Made by a program: the position numbers and the translations under genes. The notes under the pieces were generated by a model. The model saw nothing but the letters and a program-made list of their open reading frames with translations. It was not told the DNA's origin and made no database searches. 64,000 nucleotides of DNA from RI-43 sp033764725 (GTDB lineage Bacteria > Pseudomonadota > Alphaproteobacteria > Caulobacterales > Aquidulcibacteraceae), in contig JANRIR010000040.1 in the NCBI GenBank assembly GCA_033764725.1, forward strand, positions 62,001 to 126,000, given 5' to 3'. This document shows, piece by piece, positions 1-7,812 of this stretch; positions within the stretch are counted from its first letter, which is position 1, and each line of letters starts with the position of its first letter.

Positions 1-1053
1 GTGTTCGTCTTCCGAGTGCTCGGGCGTGGTGATCGACACCAGCTCCACCTTGCGGAACTGGTGCATGCGGATCATCCCGCGCGTGTCGCGCCCCGCACTG
101 CCGGCTTCGGACCGGAAGCACGGCGTGTCGGCCGTCATGCGGATGGGCAGCGCGGCTTCATCGAGGATTTGCTCGCGCACGAGATTGGTGACTGAGACTT
201 CGGCGGTGGGGGTGAGCCAGAAACTTCGCTTGTAGTCACCTCTCAAAAATCGAGTTAGCCCCGTCTTTTTCGCTTTCTCCACCGAGTTTATTTCACGCTC
301 GCCGATGCCCAGTTCGGCAACTCTGATCAACCCTTCAAGATCGGCTAGCGCTTGATCCATGTCGATCTTATCGACTGTGGAAAACAAATCCTCCTTGAAC
401 TTCGGCAATTGCCCCGTGCCAAACGCCGCGTCGTCGCGCACGAGCAGCGGCGGCGCGACTTCCTGATAGCCTTTCTCCTGCGTGTGCACGTCGACCATGA
501 AGGCGGCGAGCGCGCGCTCCATCCGCGCCAGCGCGCCTTTCAGGACGACGAAGCGCGCGCCGGAGATGCGGGCGGCGGATTCGAAATCCATCAGGCCCAG
601 GGCTTCGCCGAGCGCGACGTGGTCCTTCGGCGCATTCAACAGCTTGCCCGGCGGCGGCGCGGGCGGGTCCCAGGTTTTCTCGATGCGATTGGCGGTTTCG
701 TCGGCGCCGTCTGGAACATCGTGCGCTGGAATGTTCGGCAAGGCCGCAAGGATATCGTTGCGCGCTTTTTCAGCCGCCGCTTCCTCTGCGCCGGCGCGTT
801 CGATCTGCTCTTTCAACGCGGCCACATCCGCCATCAGCGCCTGCGCGCGGGCTTCGTCTTTCGCGGCTTTCGCGGCGTTGATCTGTTTGGAGGCCGCGTT
901 GCGCTTGGCTTCGGCCTCCTGTTTGGCGGCGGTCGCTTCGCGCCAGGCCGCGTCATGGCGCAGGATATCCGCCGCTTGCGGTTCGAGCCCGCGCCGCGCG
1001 AGGCCGGCGTCGAACGCGGCCGGATTGTCGCGTATGACTTTGATGTCGTGCAT
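1..1053 (-). CDS. serS: Serine--tRNA ligase, C-terminal part cut by window edge
   Basis: Cytoplasmic class II aminoacyl-tRNA synthetase that charges tRNA-Ser. The visible 351 codons start MHDIKVIRDNPAAFDAG. The N-terminal coiled-coil arm (about residues 30-105, rich in Lys, Glu and Ala) is followed by the catalytic domain with LPKFKEDLF, the motif-2 stretch PCFRSEAGSAGRDTRGMIR and HQFRKVELVSITTPE; motif 3 lies outside the window. Between KEDLFST and FWLTPTAEV there is an in-frame stretch of about 51 codons (223-375) where bacterial SerRS usually has only a handful of residues. This part is Lys/Glu-rich and less GC-rich than the rest. No stop or frameshift interrupts it, so the gene looks intact. 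The ATG at 1053 matches the usual family start. Confidence 0.95.
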   Translation of the reverse strand, partial: MHDIKVIRDNPAAFDAGLARRGLEPQAADILRHDAAWREATAAKQEAEAKRNAASKQINAAKAAKDEARAQALMADVAALKEQIERAGAEEAAAEKARNDILAALPNIPAHDVPDGADETANRIEKTWDPPAPPPGKLLNAPKDHVALGEALGLMDFESAARISGARFVVLKGALARMERALAAFMVDVHTQEKGYQEVAPPLLVRDDAAFGTGQLPKFKEDLFSTVDKIDMDQALADLEGLIRVAELGIGEREINSVEKAKKTGLTRFLRGDYKRSFWLTPTAEVSVTNLVREQILDEAALPIRMTADTPCFRSEAGSAGRDTRGMIRMHQFRKVELVSITTPEHSEDEH

Positions 1054-1068
1054 GCTTCGTCTCTGCTC

Positions 1069-1090
1069 GGCCCTCGCGTAGGCGAGGGCC
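1069..1090. repeat. GC-rich hairpin, copy 1 of a pair
   Basis: A perfect 9-bp inverted repeat (GGCCCTCGC / GCGAGGGCC, 4-base loop) lies just upstream of serS. A near-identical hairpin sits 51 bp further on at 1142-1163, giving a two-hairpin arrangement in the serS-tatC gap. There is no T-run after it, so it is not a textbook rho-independent terminator. It could be a REP-like unit or act in transcript folding. Confidence 0.6.
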
Positions 1091-1141
1091 CATCGCTATG
1101 CAAGGACTCTGTTCCTGACGGGTTCTCTGCGACCGGGGATG

Positions 1142-1163
1142 GGCCCTCGCCTGCGCGAGGGCC
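1142..1163. repeat. GC-rich hairpin, copy 2 of a pair
   Basis: A 9-bp perfect stem with the same arms as the 1069-1090 hairpin and a different 4-base loop (CTGC), directly after the tatC stop codon. It could terminate or stabilise the tatABC transcript, but no T-tract follows on the minus strand. Confidence 0.55.
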
Positions 1164-1169
1164 GAGCGA

Positions 1170-2000
1170 TCATTCCGCCGCCGCGAGTTTCGCTTCGGAC
1201 GCCTCGCGCTTGAGCCGCGCCTTCTCGATCAGCAAAACCAGCCAGATCGAAATCTCATAGAGTGCGTACATCGGCACGGCCATCAGCGTCATGGAGATCA
1301 CGTCCGGCGGCGTGACCATCGCGGAGAACGCCGCGATCCCCACGATCGCGTAGCGCCGGCCCTTGCGCAGGAGCGATGCGCCGACCACGCCGACGCGCGC
1401 CAACAGCGTCAACACCACCGGCATCTGAAAGCACAGCCCGAAGGCGAGCACGAGCGTCGTCACCAGCGCGAGATATTCATCCACCTTCGGCAGATAGCGC
1501 ACCTGGATGGGACCCTCGGTGATCTCCTGCTTCAACGCGAATTCGAGCGCGAACGGCATCGCGACATAGAACACGAACGCTGCGCCCAACAGGAACATGA
1601 TCGGCGCAGCGATCAGGAACGGCGCGACCGCCGCGCGCTCGCGCTTGTAGAGCCCGGGCGCGACGAAGGCGTAGGCCTGATAGGCCAGCATCGGAAACGC
1701 TAGGATTATCCCGGCGAACAAAGCGACCTGCAGCTGCACGAAGAAGAAGCCGAAGGCGTGCGTGTTGACCAATTGCACCGCCTGGCCCGCCTGATCGGGA
1801 TGCACGACGCGAATGGCGGTGATGAACGGCTCGACGAGGAACTCGAAGATCGGCTTCGACACCGTGAAGCACAGGGCTGCCGCGACCACCAGCGACCCCA
1901 GCGCCCACATCAGGCGCGTGCGCAATTCGCTCAAATGATCGAGCAGCGGCGCGCGCGAGGCCTCGACCTCGTCCTCTTCGCCATGGGCGGCTTGCGTCAT
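1170..2000 (-). CDS. tatC: Sec-independent protein translocase TatC
   Basis: Core receptor subunit of the twin-arginine translocase, which exports folded proteins across the inner membrane. The 276-residue product has the family hallmarks: an N-terminal PLLDHLSELRTRL segment, six hydrophobic spans (first near residues 32-48), the periplasmic FITAIRVVHP stretch, and FAPGLYKRER-type text (here FVAPGLYKRERAAV) before the third span. The length is slightly above the usual 240-260 because of short acidic N- and C-terminal extensions. The start ATG overlaps the tatB stop as ATGA (1997-2000), indicating translational coupling. It is the last gene of the nagZ-scpA-scpB-tatA-tatB-tatC run. Confidence 0.97.
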   Translation of the reverse strand: MTQAAHGEEDEVEASRAPLLDHLSELRTRLMWALGSLVVAAALCFTVSKPIFEFLVEPFITAIRVVHPDQAGQAVQLVNTHAFGFFFVQLQVALFAGIILAFPMLAYQAYAFVAPGLYKRERAAVAPFLIAAPIMFLLGAAFVFYVAMPFALEFALKQEITEGPIQVRYLPKVDEYLALVTTLVLAFGLCFQMPVVLTLLARVGVVGASLLRKGRRYAIVGIAAFSAMVTPPDVISMTLMAVPMYALYEISIWLVLLIEKARLKREASEAKLAAAE

Positions 2001-2377
2001 GGAGCTGCGCCCGCCGCGCGCGCCGGCGCCGGGTCGGGCTCCACCGCCGGCTCGGGCGCGGGGGCTTCCAACAGCGGGGGCGTCTCGGGGGTCGGCGGCG
2101 TGTAGGGCGGCAAGGTCGTCGCGCGGGCGATGTCGGTCTGCAGGTCGGTGAGCGTCTGGTTGCGGCGCAGCGCCTCGACCTCGCGCTTCAATTCGTCGAG
2201 CTCGGCCTGGCGGGCGAGCTCATCGAAGCCGGTGCGGAATTCCTGCGCCATGGCGCGCAGCTTGGCCGTCCAGCGGCCGAGCTTGCGCAGCATCAGCGGC
2301 AAGTCCTTCGGGCCCACCACGACCAGCGCCAGCACGCCCAGAAGCAGGATTTCCTGGAAGCCCAGGCTCGGCAGCAT
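1997..2377 (-). CDS. tatB: Sec-independent protein translocase TatB
   Basis: Partner of TatC in recognising twin-arginine signal peptides. The 126-residue product has the single N-terminal membrane span, the FQEILLLGVLALVVVGPKDLP motif region with its Gly-Pro hinge, and an amphipathic helix (LRKLGRWTAKLRAMAQEFR). The tail after about residue 85 is rich in Pro, Ala and Glu, as is common in alphaproteobacterial TatB. Its stop overlaps the tatC start by four bases. The order tatA-tatB-tatC and the length separate it from TatA. Confidence 0.95.
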   Translation of the reverse strand: MLPSLGFQEILLLGVLALVVVGPKDLPLMLRKLGRWTAKLRAMAQEFRTGFDELARQAELDELKREVEALRRNQTLTDLQTDIARATTLPPYTPPTPETPPLLEAPAPEPAVEPDPAPARAAGAAP

Positions 2378-2395
2378 GACGCCGCACCCTTTTCG

Positions 2396-2605
2396 TCACG
2401 AGCCTGTGCGGTCGGACGATTGGTCGCGGACCTGGGCCGGCGGCGGCGCGGCGTCGGGCTTGGCGCCGTCGTCCAGACCCTTGCGGAAGCCGCGGATGCC
2501 TTTGCCGAGGTCCTCCATGAGGCCCGACAGCCGGCCCGGTCGTCCGAACAGCAGAAACGCCAGCACCAGCACGATGATCAGCGGAACAAGCCCAGGCATG
2601 TGCAT
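2396..2605 (-). CDS. tatA: Twin-arginine translocase subunit TatA
   Basis: Small pore-forming subunit of the Tat system. The 69-residue product has an N-terminal span (LVPLIIVLVLAFLLFG) followed by the FGRPGRLSGLMEDLGKGIRGFRKGL amphipathic helix region. FGRPGRL with the adjacent GKGIRGFRKG is the classic TatA signature (family FGxxKLPxLxxxxGxxixxFKkg), although Arg replaces the usual Lys. The rest is a short Asp/Pro/Ala tail. ATGs at 2605 and 2599 are both possible; the longer form is given. It lies 23 bp after scpB in the same orientation. Confidence 0.93.
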   Translation of the reverse strand: MHMPGLVPLIIVLVLAFLLFGRPGRLSGLMEDLGKGIRGFRKGLDDGAKPDAAPPPAQVRDQSSDRTGS

Positions 2606-2628
2606 GGGAAATCTCTCCTAGAACGCGC

Positions 2629-3375
2629 TCAATCCGCGCCGCGTTCGTCCAAGTGGTCGATGAAGAAGGCCGTCCCGTCGTCGTCAGGGGACAGCGGATC
2701 TTCGTCCGGGGCGGATTGGTCCGGGCGCGGCACCTCGATCTGGGCGGCCGCGCGCGGGTCCAACAGGCCCAGGGCCTTGAGATCGTCCTTGCCCGGCAAC
2801 GCGTCAAGCGCGCTAAGCCCAAACTGCGCCAAGAATGCGTCCGTCGTGCCGAACGTGAGCGGCCGGCCGGGCGTCCGGCGGCGCCCGCGCGGGCGCACCC
2901 AGCCCAGTTCGAGCAGCAGATCGAGCGAGCCCTTCGACAGCGTCACGCCGCGGATGTCCTCGATCTCCGCGCGCGTCACGGGCTGGTGATAGGCGATGAC
3001 GGCGAGGGTCTCCAGCGCCGCCTTGGGCAGCTTCTTGGGCTGCTCTTTGCGGTCCACGAAAAGGCCCGCGAGGTCCGGCGCGGTCTGGAAGCGCCAGCCC
3101 CCGCCCGCCTCGACCAGCTCCACCCCGCGCCCGGCATAGAGCTGTTTCAGCGTCATCAGCACGCGCGCGACGTCGACCTCCGGGCCGAGCTTCTCGGCCA
3201 GCGCCGCAGCCGGCACCGCCTGGCCGGCGGCGAAGATCAGCGCCTCGGCGGCGCGCAGCGCCTGCGGCGAGGGCTCCCCCGCCGGCGCCTCGGATGCGGC
3301 GGGATGGTCGCGGAAGGCCTGCTCTATGCGGCGAAAGGCTTCCGCCTGGACGGGATGATCGGGCGGCTTGGTCAT
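2629..3375 (-). CDS. scpB: Segregation and condensation protein B
   Basis: ScpB is the winged-helix kleisin-associated subunit of the SMC-ScpAB condensin, which compacts and segregates chromosomes. The 248-residue protein contains the paired winged-helix core at about residues 40-190: ALRAAEALIFAAGQAVP, then ALETLAVIAYHQPVTRAEIE and the typical RGVTLSKGSLDLLLELGWVRPRGRR. Its start overlaps the scpA stop (ATGA at 3372-3375), so the two subunits are probably made in a coupled way. The Asp-rich C-terminal tail is not conserved in the family. Confidence 0.95.
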   Translation of the reverse strand: MTKPPDHPVQAEAFRRIEQAFRDHPAASEAPAGEPSPQALRAAEALIFAAGQAVPAAALAEKLGPEVDVARVLMTLKQLYAGRGVELVEAGGGWRFQTAPDLAGLFVDRKEQPKKLPKAALETLAVIAYHQPVTRAEIEDIRGVTLSKGSLDLLLELGWVRPRGRRRTPGRPLTFGTTDAFLAQFGLSALDALPGKDDLKALGLLDPRAAAQIEVPRPDQSAPDEDPLSPDDDGTAFFIDHLDERGAD

Positions 3376-4178
3376 GACGCGGGCTCTTCGGCGCGGGCGC
3401 GCAGGAATAGCGGCGCGAACGCCTCCGTCTGGCGCATCTCCATGTGGCCCTCGCGCGCGAGTTCGAGGGCTGCGCCGAAGAGACTGGCGAGATAGGACTC
3501 GCGCGGCGGCGCAGCAGGTCCGCTCGCGGGCTGCGGCGCAAGCTGATCGAGCGCGCGCCAGTCCGGCATCTGGCGCAACAGCCGCTCCAGCCGCTGACGC
3601 GCTTCGCTCAAGGGATAGGCCCGGCGCGGCGCAAGCTTATGGGTGCGCCGCACATGCTTGACGCGCTGCACGCAATAGGCGCGCAACAGATCGTTGAGAT
3701 CGGACGTCCAGGCCGGACGCTTCAGCACGTCGATGGCTTTTGGTTCGCCGAACAGGAAAACATCGCGATCGAGCTGCGGCAACGCCCACAGTTTCGCCAC
3801 CGCCGCGCGCGCCGCTGCAAGGCGCTGCAGCTTGAGCTTCAGCGCCGCCTCCATCTCCTCCGGCGACGGTTCGTCCGTGATGGTTTGCGGTTTCGGCAAC
3901 AACAGCCGCGACTTGAGATAGGCGAGCCAGGCCGCCATCACGAGATAATCGGCCGCAAGATCGATGCGGCTGGCCTGCAGGCGCGCGATGAAGGCGAGGT
4001 ATTGATCGGCCAGTTCCGCCACCGACAGGCGCGTGATGTCGACCTTGCGTGCGCGCGCCAACTCCAACAGCAGATGCAGCGGCCCTTCGAAGCCATCGAG
4101 TGCAAGCACGAGCGCCTCGTGTGCGTCGGCCTCCAGCGCTGCGGCGATGTCGATCTCGAAAACATCCGCCTCGCTCAT
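3372..4178 (-). CDS. scpA: Segregation and condensation protein A (kleisin)
   Basis: ScpA is the kleisin that bridges the SMC heads in the bacterial condensin complex. The 268-residue product carries the family N-terminal signature LDGFEGPLHLLLELARARKVDI and the YLVMAAWLAYLKSRLLLP segment, with a C-terminal winged-helix-like end (LASLFGAALELAREG). An upstream in-frame ATG at 4223 exists, but the ATG at 4178 forms an ATGA overlap with the nagZ stop, matching the coupling at the scpA-scpB and tatB-tatC junctions, so 4178 is chosen. Confidence 0.95.
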   Translation of the reverse strand: MSEADVFEIDIAAALEADAHEALVLALDGFEGPLHLLLELARARKVDITRLSVAELADQYLAFIARLQASRIDLAADYLVMAAWLAYLKSRLLLPKPQTITDEPSPEEMEAALKLKLQRLAAARAAVAKLWALPQLDRDVFLFGEPKAIDVLKRPAWTSDLNDLLRAYCVQRVKHVRRTHKLAPRRAYPLSEARQRLERLLRQMPDWRALDQLAPQPASGPAAPPRESYLASLFGAALELAREGHMEMRQTEAFAPLFLRARAEEPAS

Positions 4179-5200
4179 GCCGGCGCCCTCACGCTTGGGC
4201 CGAGAAGCCGGCGCAGCCGCCACCAGCCGGCGGCGGCGTCGAAATCCTGCGCCGCGCTCTTGGCGACGGCTTCGGCGGCGCGCGCGCGCGCCAGGCTTTC
4301 ACCGGCCAAGGGCGGCGCGCCGCTTGCGGCTTCCGCCATCTCGGTCACGACGCCCGAACATTGCAGCACCACATCGCAGCCTGCGGCGATGCTTTTTTCC
4401 GCGCGCATGCGCAGCGGGCCGCTCAAGGCGTGCATGTCGAGATCGTCGCTGACGAGCAGGCCCTTGAAGCCCAGATCGCCGCGGATCACGTCCTGGATGA
4501 CGCGGTGCGATTGCGTGGCGGGGTTTTCGCGGTCGAGCGCCTCGAACACGATGTGCGCCGTCATGCCGATTTCGGCGTCGGCGAGCGCGCGGAACGGCGC
4601 AAAATCCGCGCCGAGTTCGTTCAAGCCGGCAGCGACACGCGGCAGCGCCTTGTGGCTATCGGCCTCGGCCCGGCCATGGCCCGGCATGTGTTTGATGCAA
4701 CCCGCCACGCCGCCGGCGCGCAGGCCTGCAAGCGCTGCGCGCGCCAGCGCGGCGATGGCCTCGGGGTCGCGCGAAAAGGCGCGGTCGCCGATGATCGGAT
4801 CGGCCCCGTCGATCGGCGTATCGCACACCGGCGCGAAATCGCCATCGACGCCGATCGCCTTCAGTTCATGCGCAATCAGGCGATGGCCGAGCATCGCAGC
4901 CTCGAGTCCCAGGTCCGCATCGCGCGCATAAAGATCGCCATACGCCCTCGCCGCGGGCCAGAGCGGCCAATCGGGCGGGCGCAGGCGCGCCACGCGCCCG
5001 CCCTCCTGGTCGATGAAGACGATCGCATCGCGCCCGAGCGCCGCGCGCAGATCGGCGCACAGCGCCTTGACCTGGCCGCGATCGACGCAGGCTTCGCGAA
5101 ACAGGATCAGCGCCCAAGGCTGCGCCGCGTGCAGAAGGCCGCGCAGCGCGTCGTCGATCTTCGGCTGGCGAACGCCGAGGGCGCAGGCGGCGATGCTCAT
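4175..5200 (-). CDS. nagZ: Beta-N-acetylhexosaminidase (GH3, NagZ type)
   Basis: Glycoside hydrolase family 3 enzyme that removes N-acetylglucosamine from muropeptides during cytoplasmic peptidoglycan recycling. The 341-residue single-domain protein shows FIDQEGGRVARLRPP, DGDFAPVCDTP, the catalytic loop KHMPGHGRAEADSH, which supplies the acid/base His of NagZ enzymes, and LLVSDDLDMHAL with the nucleophilic Asp. It has no signal peptide, consistent with a cytosolic role. It lies between a SPOR-domain cell-envelope gene and scpA, an arrangement I know from other alphaproteobacteria. Confidence 0.95.
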   Translation of the reverse strand: MSIAACALGVRQPKIDDALRGLLHAAQPWALILFREACVDRGQVKALCADLRAALGRDAIVFIDQEGGRVARLRPPDWPLWPAARAYGDLYARDADLGLEAAMLGHRLIAHELKAIGVDGDFAPVCDTPIDGADPIIGDRAFSRDPEAIAALARAALAGLRAGGVAGCIKHMPGHGRAEADSHKALPRVAAGLNELGADFAPFRALADAEIGMTAHIVFEALDRENPATQSHRVIQDVIRGDLGFKGLLVSDDLDMHALSGPLRMRAEKSIAAGCDVVLQCSGVVTEMAEAASGAPPLAGESLARARAAEAVAKSAAQDFDAAAGWWRLRRLLGPSVRAPA

Positions 5201-5245
5201 GGGCGCACCATAAAGATCAAGCGGGCGGCTGGAAACCGGGCCGCC

Positions 5246-5890
5246 TCACCGGCGCACAGCGATGCAATCCTGCCCGAGCGCGCGCACGCGGCTGCAGAAC
5301 GCTTCGGCGTTGGCGCGATCGGCGAAAGCGCCGGCGCGCACGCGCCAATAGATCCCCTGCTGGCCGAGATCGGCGTGCTGCACGTCGAGGCTGGCGTCGG
5401 CGAAAAGCGCGGGATCGCGCGCGCTCAGGCGCGACCACAGCGGCTGCACCGAGTCCTGCGTGCGCAGCGCCGCGATCTGCGCCACATAAGCGCCGTCGCG
5501 CGCGAACACGGGATCGGCCGTCGCCGCTGCGTCGGCGGCGGCGAAATCGTCCGGCAGCGGCGCCTCGTCGGCGGGACGAAGCCGCACGGCTTGATCCTCG
5601 TCACGGCCTTCCAGCGTGTCGTAGAGCGATTCCGCTACGGCGGATTCCGCTTCCAGCGTCGCCGCCGAGGGCGCGGACTTGTAGGACGAATTCTCCGGCG
5701 CGATTCGCGGCGGCCCGGCGCTGAATCCGCCATAGACGTTCCACACGATGGCGGCGAACGCGGTGACGATCACGCCCGACAGGATGAGCAGGATCGGCTG
5801 CCGGCGCGGCGTATCTTCGATGTCGAGACGCACGCCGCGCGCCGCGCGCAGCGGCGGCGGCGCATAGACTGGGCGATCGAACCGGCTCAT
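5246..5890 (-). CDS. SPOR domain membrane protein
   Basis: Probable inner-membrane protein that binds denuded septal peptidoglycan. The 214 residues comprise a short cytoplasmic N-terminus, one membrane span at about residues 32-53 (PILLILSGVIVTAFAAIVW), a low-complexity acidic/Ala linker and a C-terminal SPOR-like domain from about residue 130 (YVAQIAALRTQDSVQPLWSRL ... YWRVRAGAFADRANAEAFCSRV). YVAQ and VRAGAF are the repeated halves typical of the fold. It is probably the first gene of the nagZ-scpAB-tatABC run, 45 bp before nagZ. Confidence 0.85.
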   Translation of the reverse strand: MSRFDRPVYAPPPLRAARGVRLDIEDTPRRQPILLILSGVIVTAFAAIVWNVYGGFSAGPPRIAPENSSYKSAPSAATLEAESAVAESLYDTLEGRDEDQAVRLRPADEAPLPDDFAAADAAATADPVFARDGAYVAQIAALRTQDSVQPLWSRLSARDPALFADASLDVQHADLGQQGIYWRVRAGAFADRANAEAFCSRVRALGQDCIAVRR

Positions 5891-6018
5891 GCACGCTCCC
5901 GCGAAGAATCATCGCGACGCTTGAGGCTACCACCTCCGGTTTCTGAAAAGGTTACCGGCGCGCGAAACTGCGGGCACGGCTTCGACTGAAGACCTCCGCG
6001 GAAGACATTGAACATCAC

Positions 6019-6116
6019 CATCGCCCCGGTCTCGCTGGAAGCGAGAGCCGGGGCCCATGTTTTCAAGGGTGATTGAACTTGGGCCCCGGATCAGGCTCCG
6101 CCTGTCCGGGGCGATG
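6019..6116. repeat. 98-bp imperfect palindromic repeat, copy 1
   Basis: The element begins CATCGCCCCGG and ends with its exact complement CCGGGGCGATG. Two GC-rich arms (41 and 37 nt) face each other across a 20-nt AT-richer centre. Each arm can fold on itself and with the other. Its right arm is the reverse complement of the left arm of copy 2 (18839-18936), so copy 1 is inverted relative to copy 2. The length is exactly the same in all three copies. It encodes no protein; it looks like a REP/BIME or MITE-type element. Confidence 0.85.
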
Positions 6117-6145
6117 GAGCGCTTTAACTTGTTTCGCTTGGGTCC

Positions 6146-6165
6146 CTTCCAGCGAGACCGGGGCG
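6146..6165. repeat. Solo partial arm of the 98-bp repeat
   Basis: A 20-bp stretch 29 bp after copy 1 is identical to the outer part of the right arm of copy 2 (CTTCCAGCGAGACCGGGGCG) but lacks the terminal ATG and the rest of the element. It may be the remnant of a decayed or partially copied unit. Confidence 0.55.
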
Positions 6166-6200
6166 TCGGCGTCGCCGGGATCGTTTGTTGCGCCGCGCCC

Positions 6201-7442
6201 TCAGCTGGTGCGGTACGGCGCGAAAATCCGGCGGTGCTCTTCAATGGCGTAATCGTCGGTCATGCCGGCGATGTAGTCGCAGATGCGCCGCGCCGTGCGC
6301 AGGCCGCCGGGATCGTCGCCCACGACATGCCAATCCGCCGGCAGCGTGCCGGGTTCGTCGAGGAACACGGTGAACAGATCGCGCACGATGCGCTTGGCGT
6401 GGCTGCGCCGCCGGTTCACTTTCCAGTGACGATACATGCGCGCCATGAGAAAGCGGCGCAGCGGCGCTTCCTGCGCGCGCATCGCCTCGGAGAAGCCGAT
6501 CAGCGGGCGCCCCGCCGCGCGCACGTCCTCCGCGGAAGCGGGCTTGGCGGCGGCGAGACGCGCGCGCGATTCGGTGACGAGATCATCGACCCATTCCCCG
6601 ATCAGCCGGCGAATGATCTCGGCGATTTTCCGCGGCGTTTCGAGACCGGGATAATCCCGCTCGACCGCATCGGCCACGCGCGCGGCCATCGGCGTTTCGG
6701 CGCGCAATTCGTCGAGCGTGAACAGCCCTGCGCGCAGGCCGTCGTCGATGTCGTGATTGTTGTAGGCGATGTCGTCGGCGTGGGCGGCCACTTGCGCCTC
6801 AAGCCCCGGCCAGGTCGCGAGATCGAGATCGTGCGTGGCGTCATATTCCTGGATGGCGGCCGGCAACGCCGCGAGCCGCCCGCGATCGGAGACCAGCGGG
6901 CCATTGTGCTTGACCACGCCTTCCAGCGTCTCCCAGGAGAGATTGAGGCCGTCGAAGCGGGGATACTTTCGCTCGAGCTTGGTCAGCGCGCGCAGCGTCT
7001 GGGCGTTGTGGTCGAAACCGCCGAAGGGCTGCATGCATTCGTCGAGCACGTCTTCGCCGGTATGGCCGAAGGGTGGATGGCCGATATCGTGGGCGAGCGC
7101 GCAGGCTTCGGCGAGATCGGTGTCGAGGGCGAGCTGCTTGGCCACGGCGCGCGCGATCTGGGCGACTTCGAGGGAATGCGTCAGCCGCGTGCGGTAATGG
7201 TCGCCCTCATGGGCCACGAACACTTGCGTTTTGCCTTTGAGGCGGCGGAAGGCGCTGGCGTGAACGATGCGGTCGCGGTCGCGCTCGAACGGCGTGCGCG
7301 TGGCCGAGGCGGGCTCGGGGTGGAGCCGGCCGCGCGTGCGTCGCCAGTCCGTGGCGTAAGGCGCAAGACCCTGGGCGGCGCCCGCGCCCCGCTTTCCCGC
7401 CGCATCCGCCACACGCTTCTCCCAAGCCGTCCTGACGGCCAC
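6201..7442 (-). CDS. dgt: dGTP triphosphohydrolase-like protein
   Basis: HD-superfamily metal-dependent enzyme that converts dNTPs, classically dGTP, to nucleoside and tripolyphosphate, controlling the dNTP pool. The 413-residue protein has RDRDRIVHASAFRRLKGKTQVF, then TRLTHSLEVAQIAR, and the HD motif ALAHDIGHPPFGHTGE with its metal-binding His-Asp pair. NHDIDDG follows further on as in the family. The start is a GTG at 7442, 34 bp from the divergent erpA start, so both promoters share a very short region containing a TATATA stretch at 7443-7449. The length fits the type-2 dGTPase subfamily. Confidence 0.93.
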   Translation of the reverse strand: MAVRTAWEKRVADAAGKRGAGAAQGLAPYATDWRRTRGRLHPEPASATRTPFERDRDRIVHASAFRRLKGKTQVFVAHEGDHYRTRLTHSLEVAQIARAVAKQLALDTDLAEACALAHDIGHPPFGHTGEDVLDECMQPFGGFDHNAQTLRALTKLERKYPRFDGLNLSWETLEGVVKHNGPLVSDRGRLAALPAAIQEYDATHDLDLATWPGLEAQVAAHADDIAYNNHDIDDGLRAGLFTLDELRAETPMAARVADAVERDYPGLETPRKIAEIIRRLIGEWVDDLVTESRARLAAAKPASAEDVRAAGRPLIGFSEAMRAQEAPLRRFLMARMYRHWKVNRRRSHAKRIVRDLFTVFLDEPGTLPADWHVVGDDPGGLRTARRICDYIAGMTDDYAIEEHRRIFAPYRTS

Positions 7443-7476
7443 TATATACCCTCATGTCCAGAGCACACCGGATCAC

Positions 7477-7812
7477 ATGCCCATGACCGAGCCCGTCACG
7501 CTGTCCGCCGCCGCCGCAGCCCAAATCAAGGCCGTGGTGGCGCAGGAGCCCGCCGGCGCGGGCCTGCGGGTCGCCGTCGAGGGCGGGGGCTGTTCGGGGT
7601 TCCAGTACCAGATCGACGTGGCCCCCGCCCCGGCGGCCGACGACCTGGTGATCGAGCGGGACGGGGCGCGCCTGTTCGTCGATCCGGTCTCGGTTCCGTT
7701 TCTGGAGGGCTCGGAGGTCGATTGGGTCGAGGAATTGCTCGGCGCGGCCTTCAAGGTGCGCAATCCGAACGCCCGCACCAGCTGCGGCTGCGGCGTCTCC
7801 TTCTCGGTATGA
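7477..7812 (+). CDS. erpA: Iron-sulfur cluster insertion protein ErpA
   Basis: A-type Fe-S carrier that delivers clusters to apo-enzymes. The 111-residue product has the three conserved Cys in GGGCSGFQY and SCGCGVSF near the C-terminus, and the D/E-rich VDWVEELLGAAFKVRNPNA segment. It diverges from dgt, next to which alphaproteobacteria often carry it. An alternative in-frame ATG lies two codons in (7483). The stop overlaps the next start. Confidence 0.93.
   Translation: MPMTEPVTLSAAAAAQIKAVVAQEPAGAGLRVAVEGGGCSGFQYQIDVAPAPAADDLVIERDGARLFVDPVSVPFLEGSEVDWVEELLGAAFKVRNPNARTSCGCGVSFSV

Larger units (their letters stand above)
5891..6200. other. Intergenic region holding a palindromic repeat
   Basis: A gene-free gap of 310 bp between the divergently oriented upstream end of the SPOR gene and the end of the dGTPase gene. 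It holds the 98-bp palindromic element at 6019-6116 and a solo partial arm at 6146-6165. I see no convincing small ORF or RNA gene in the remainder. Confidence 0.7.
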
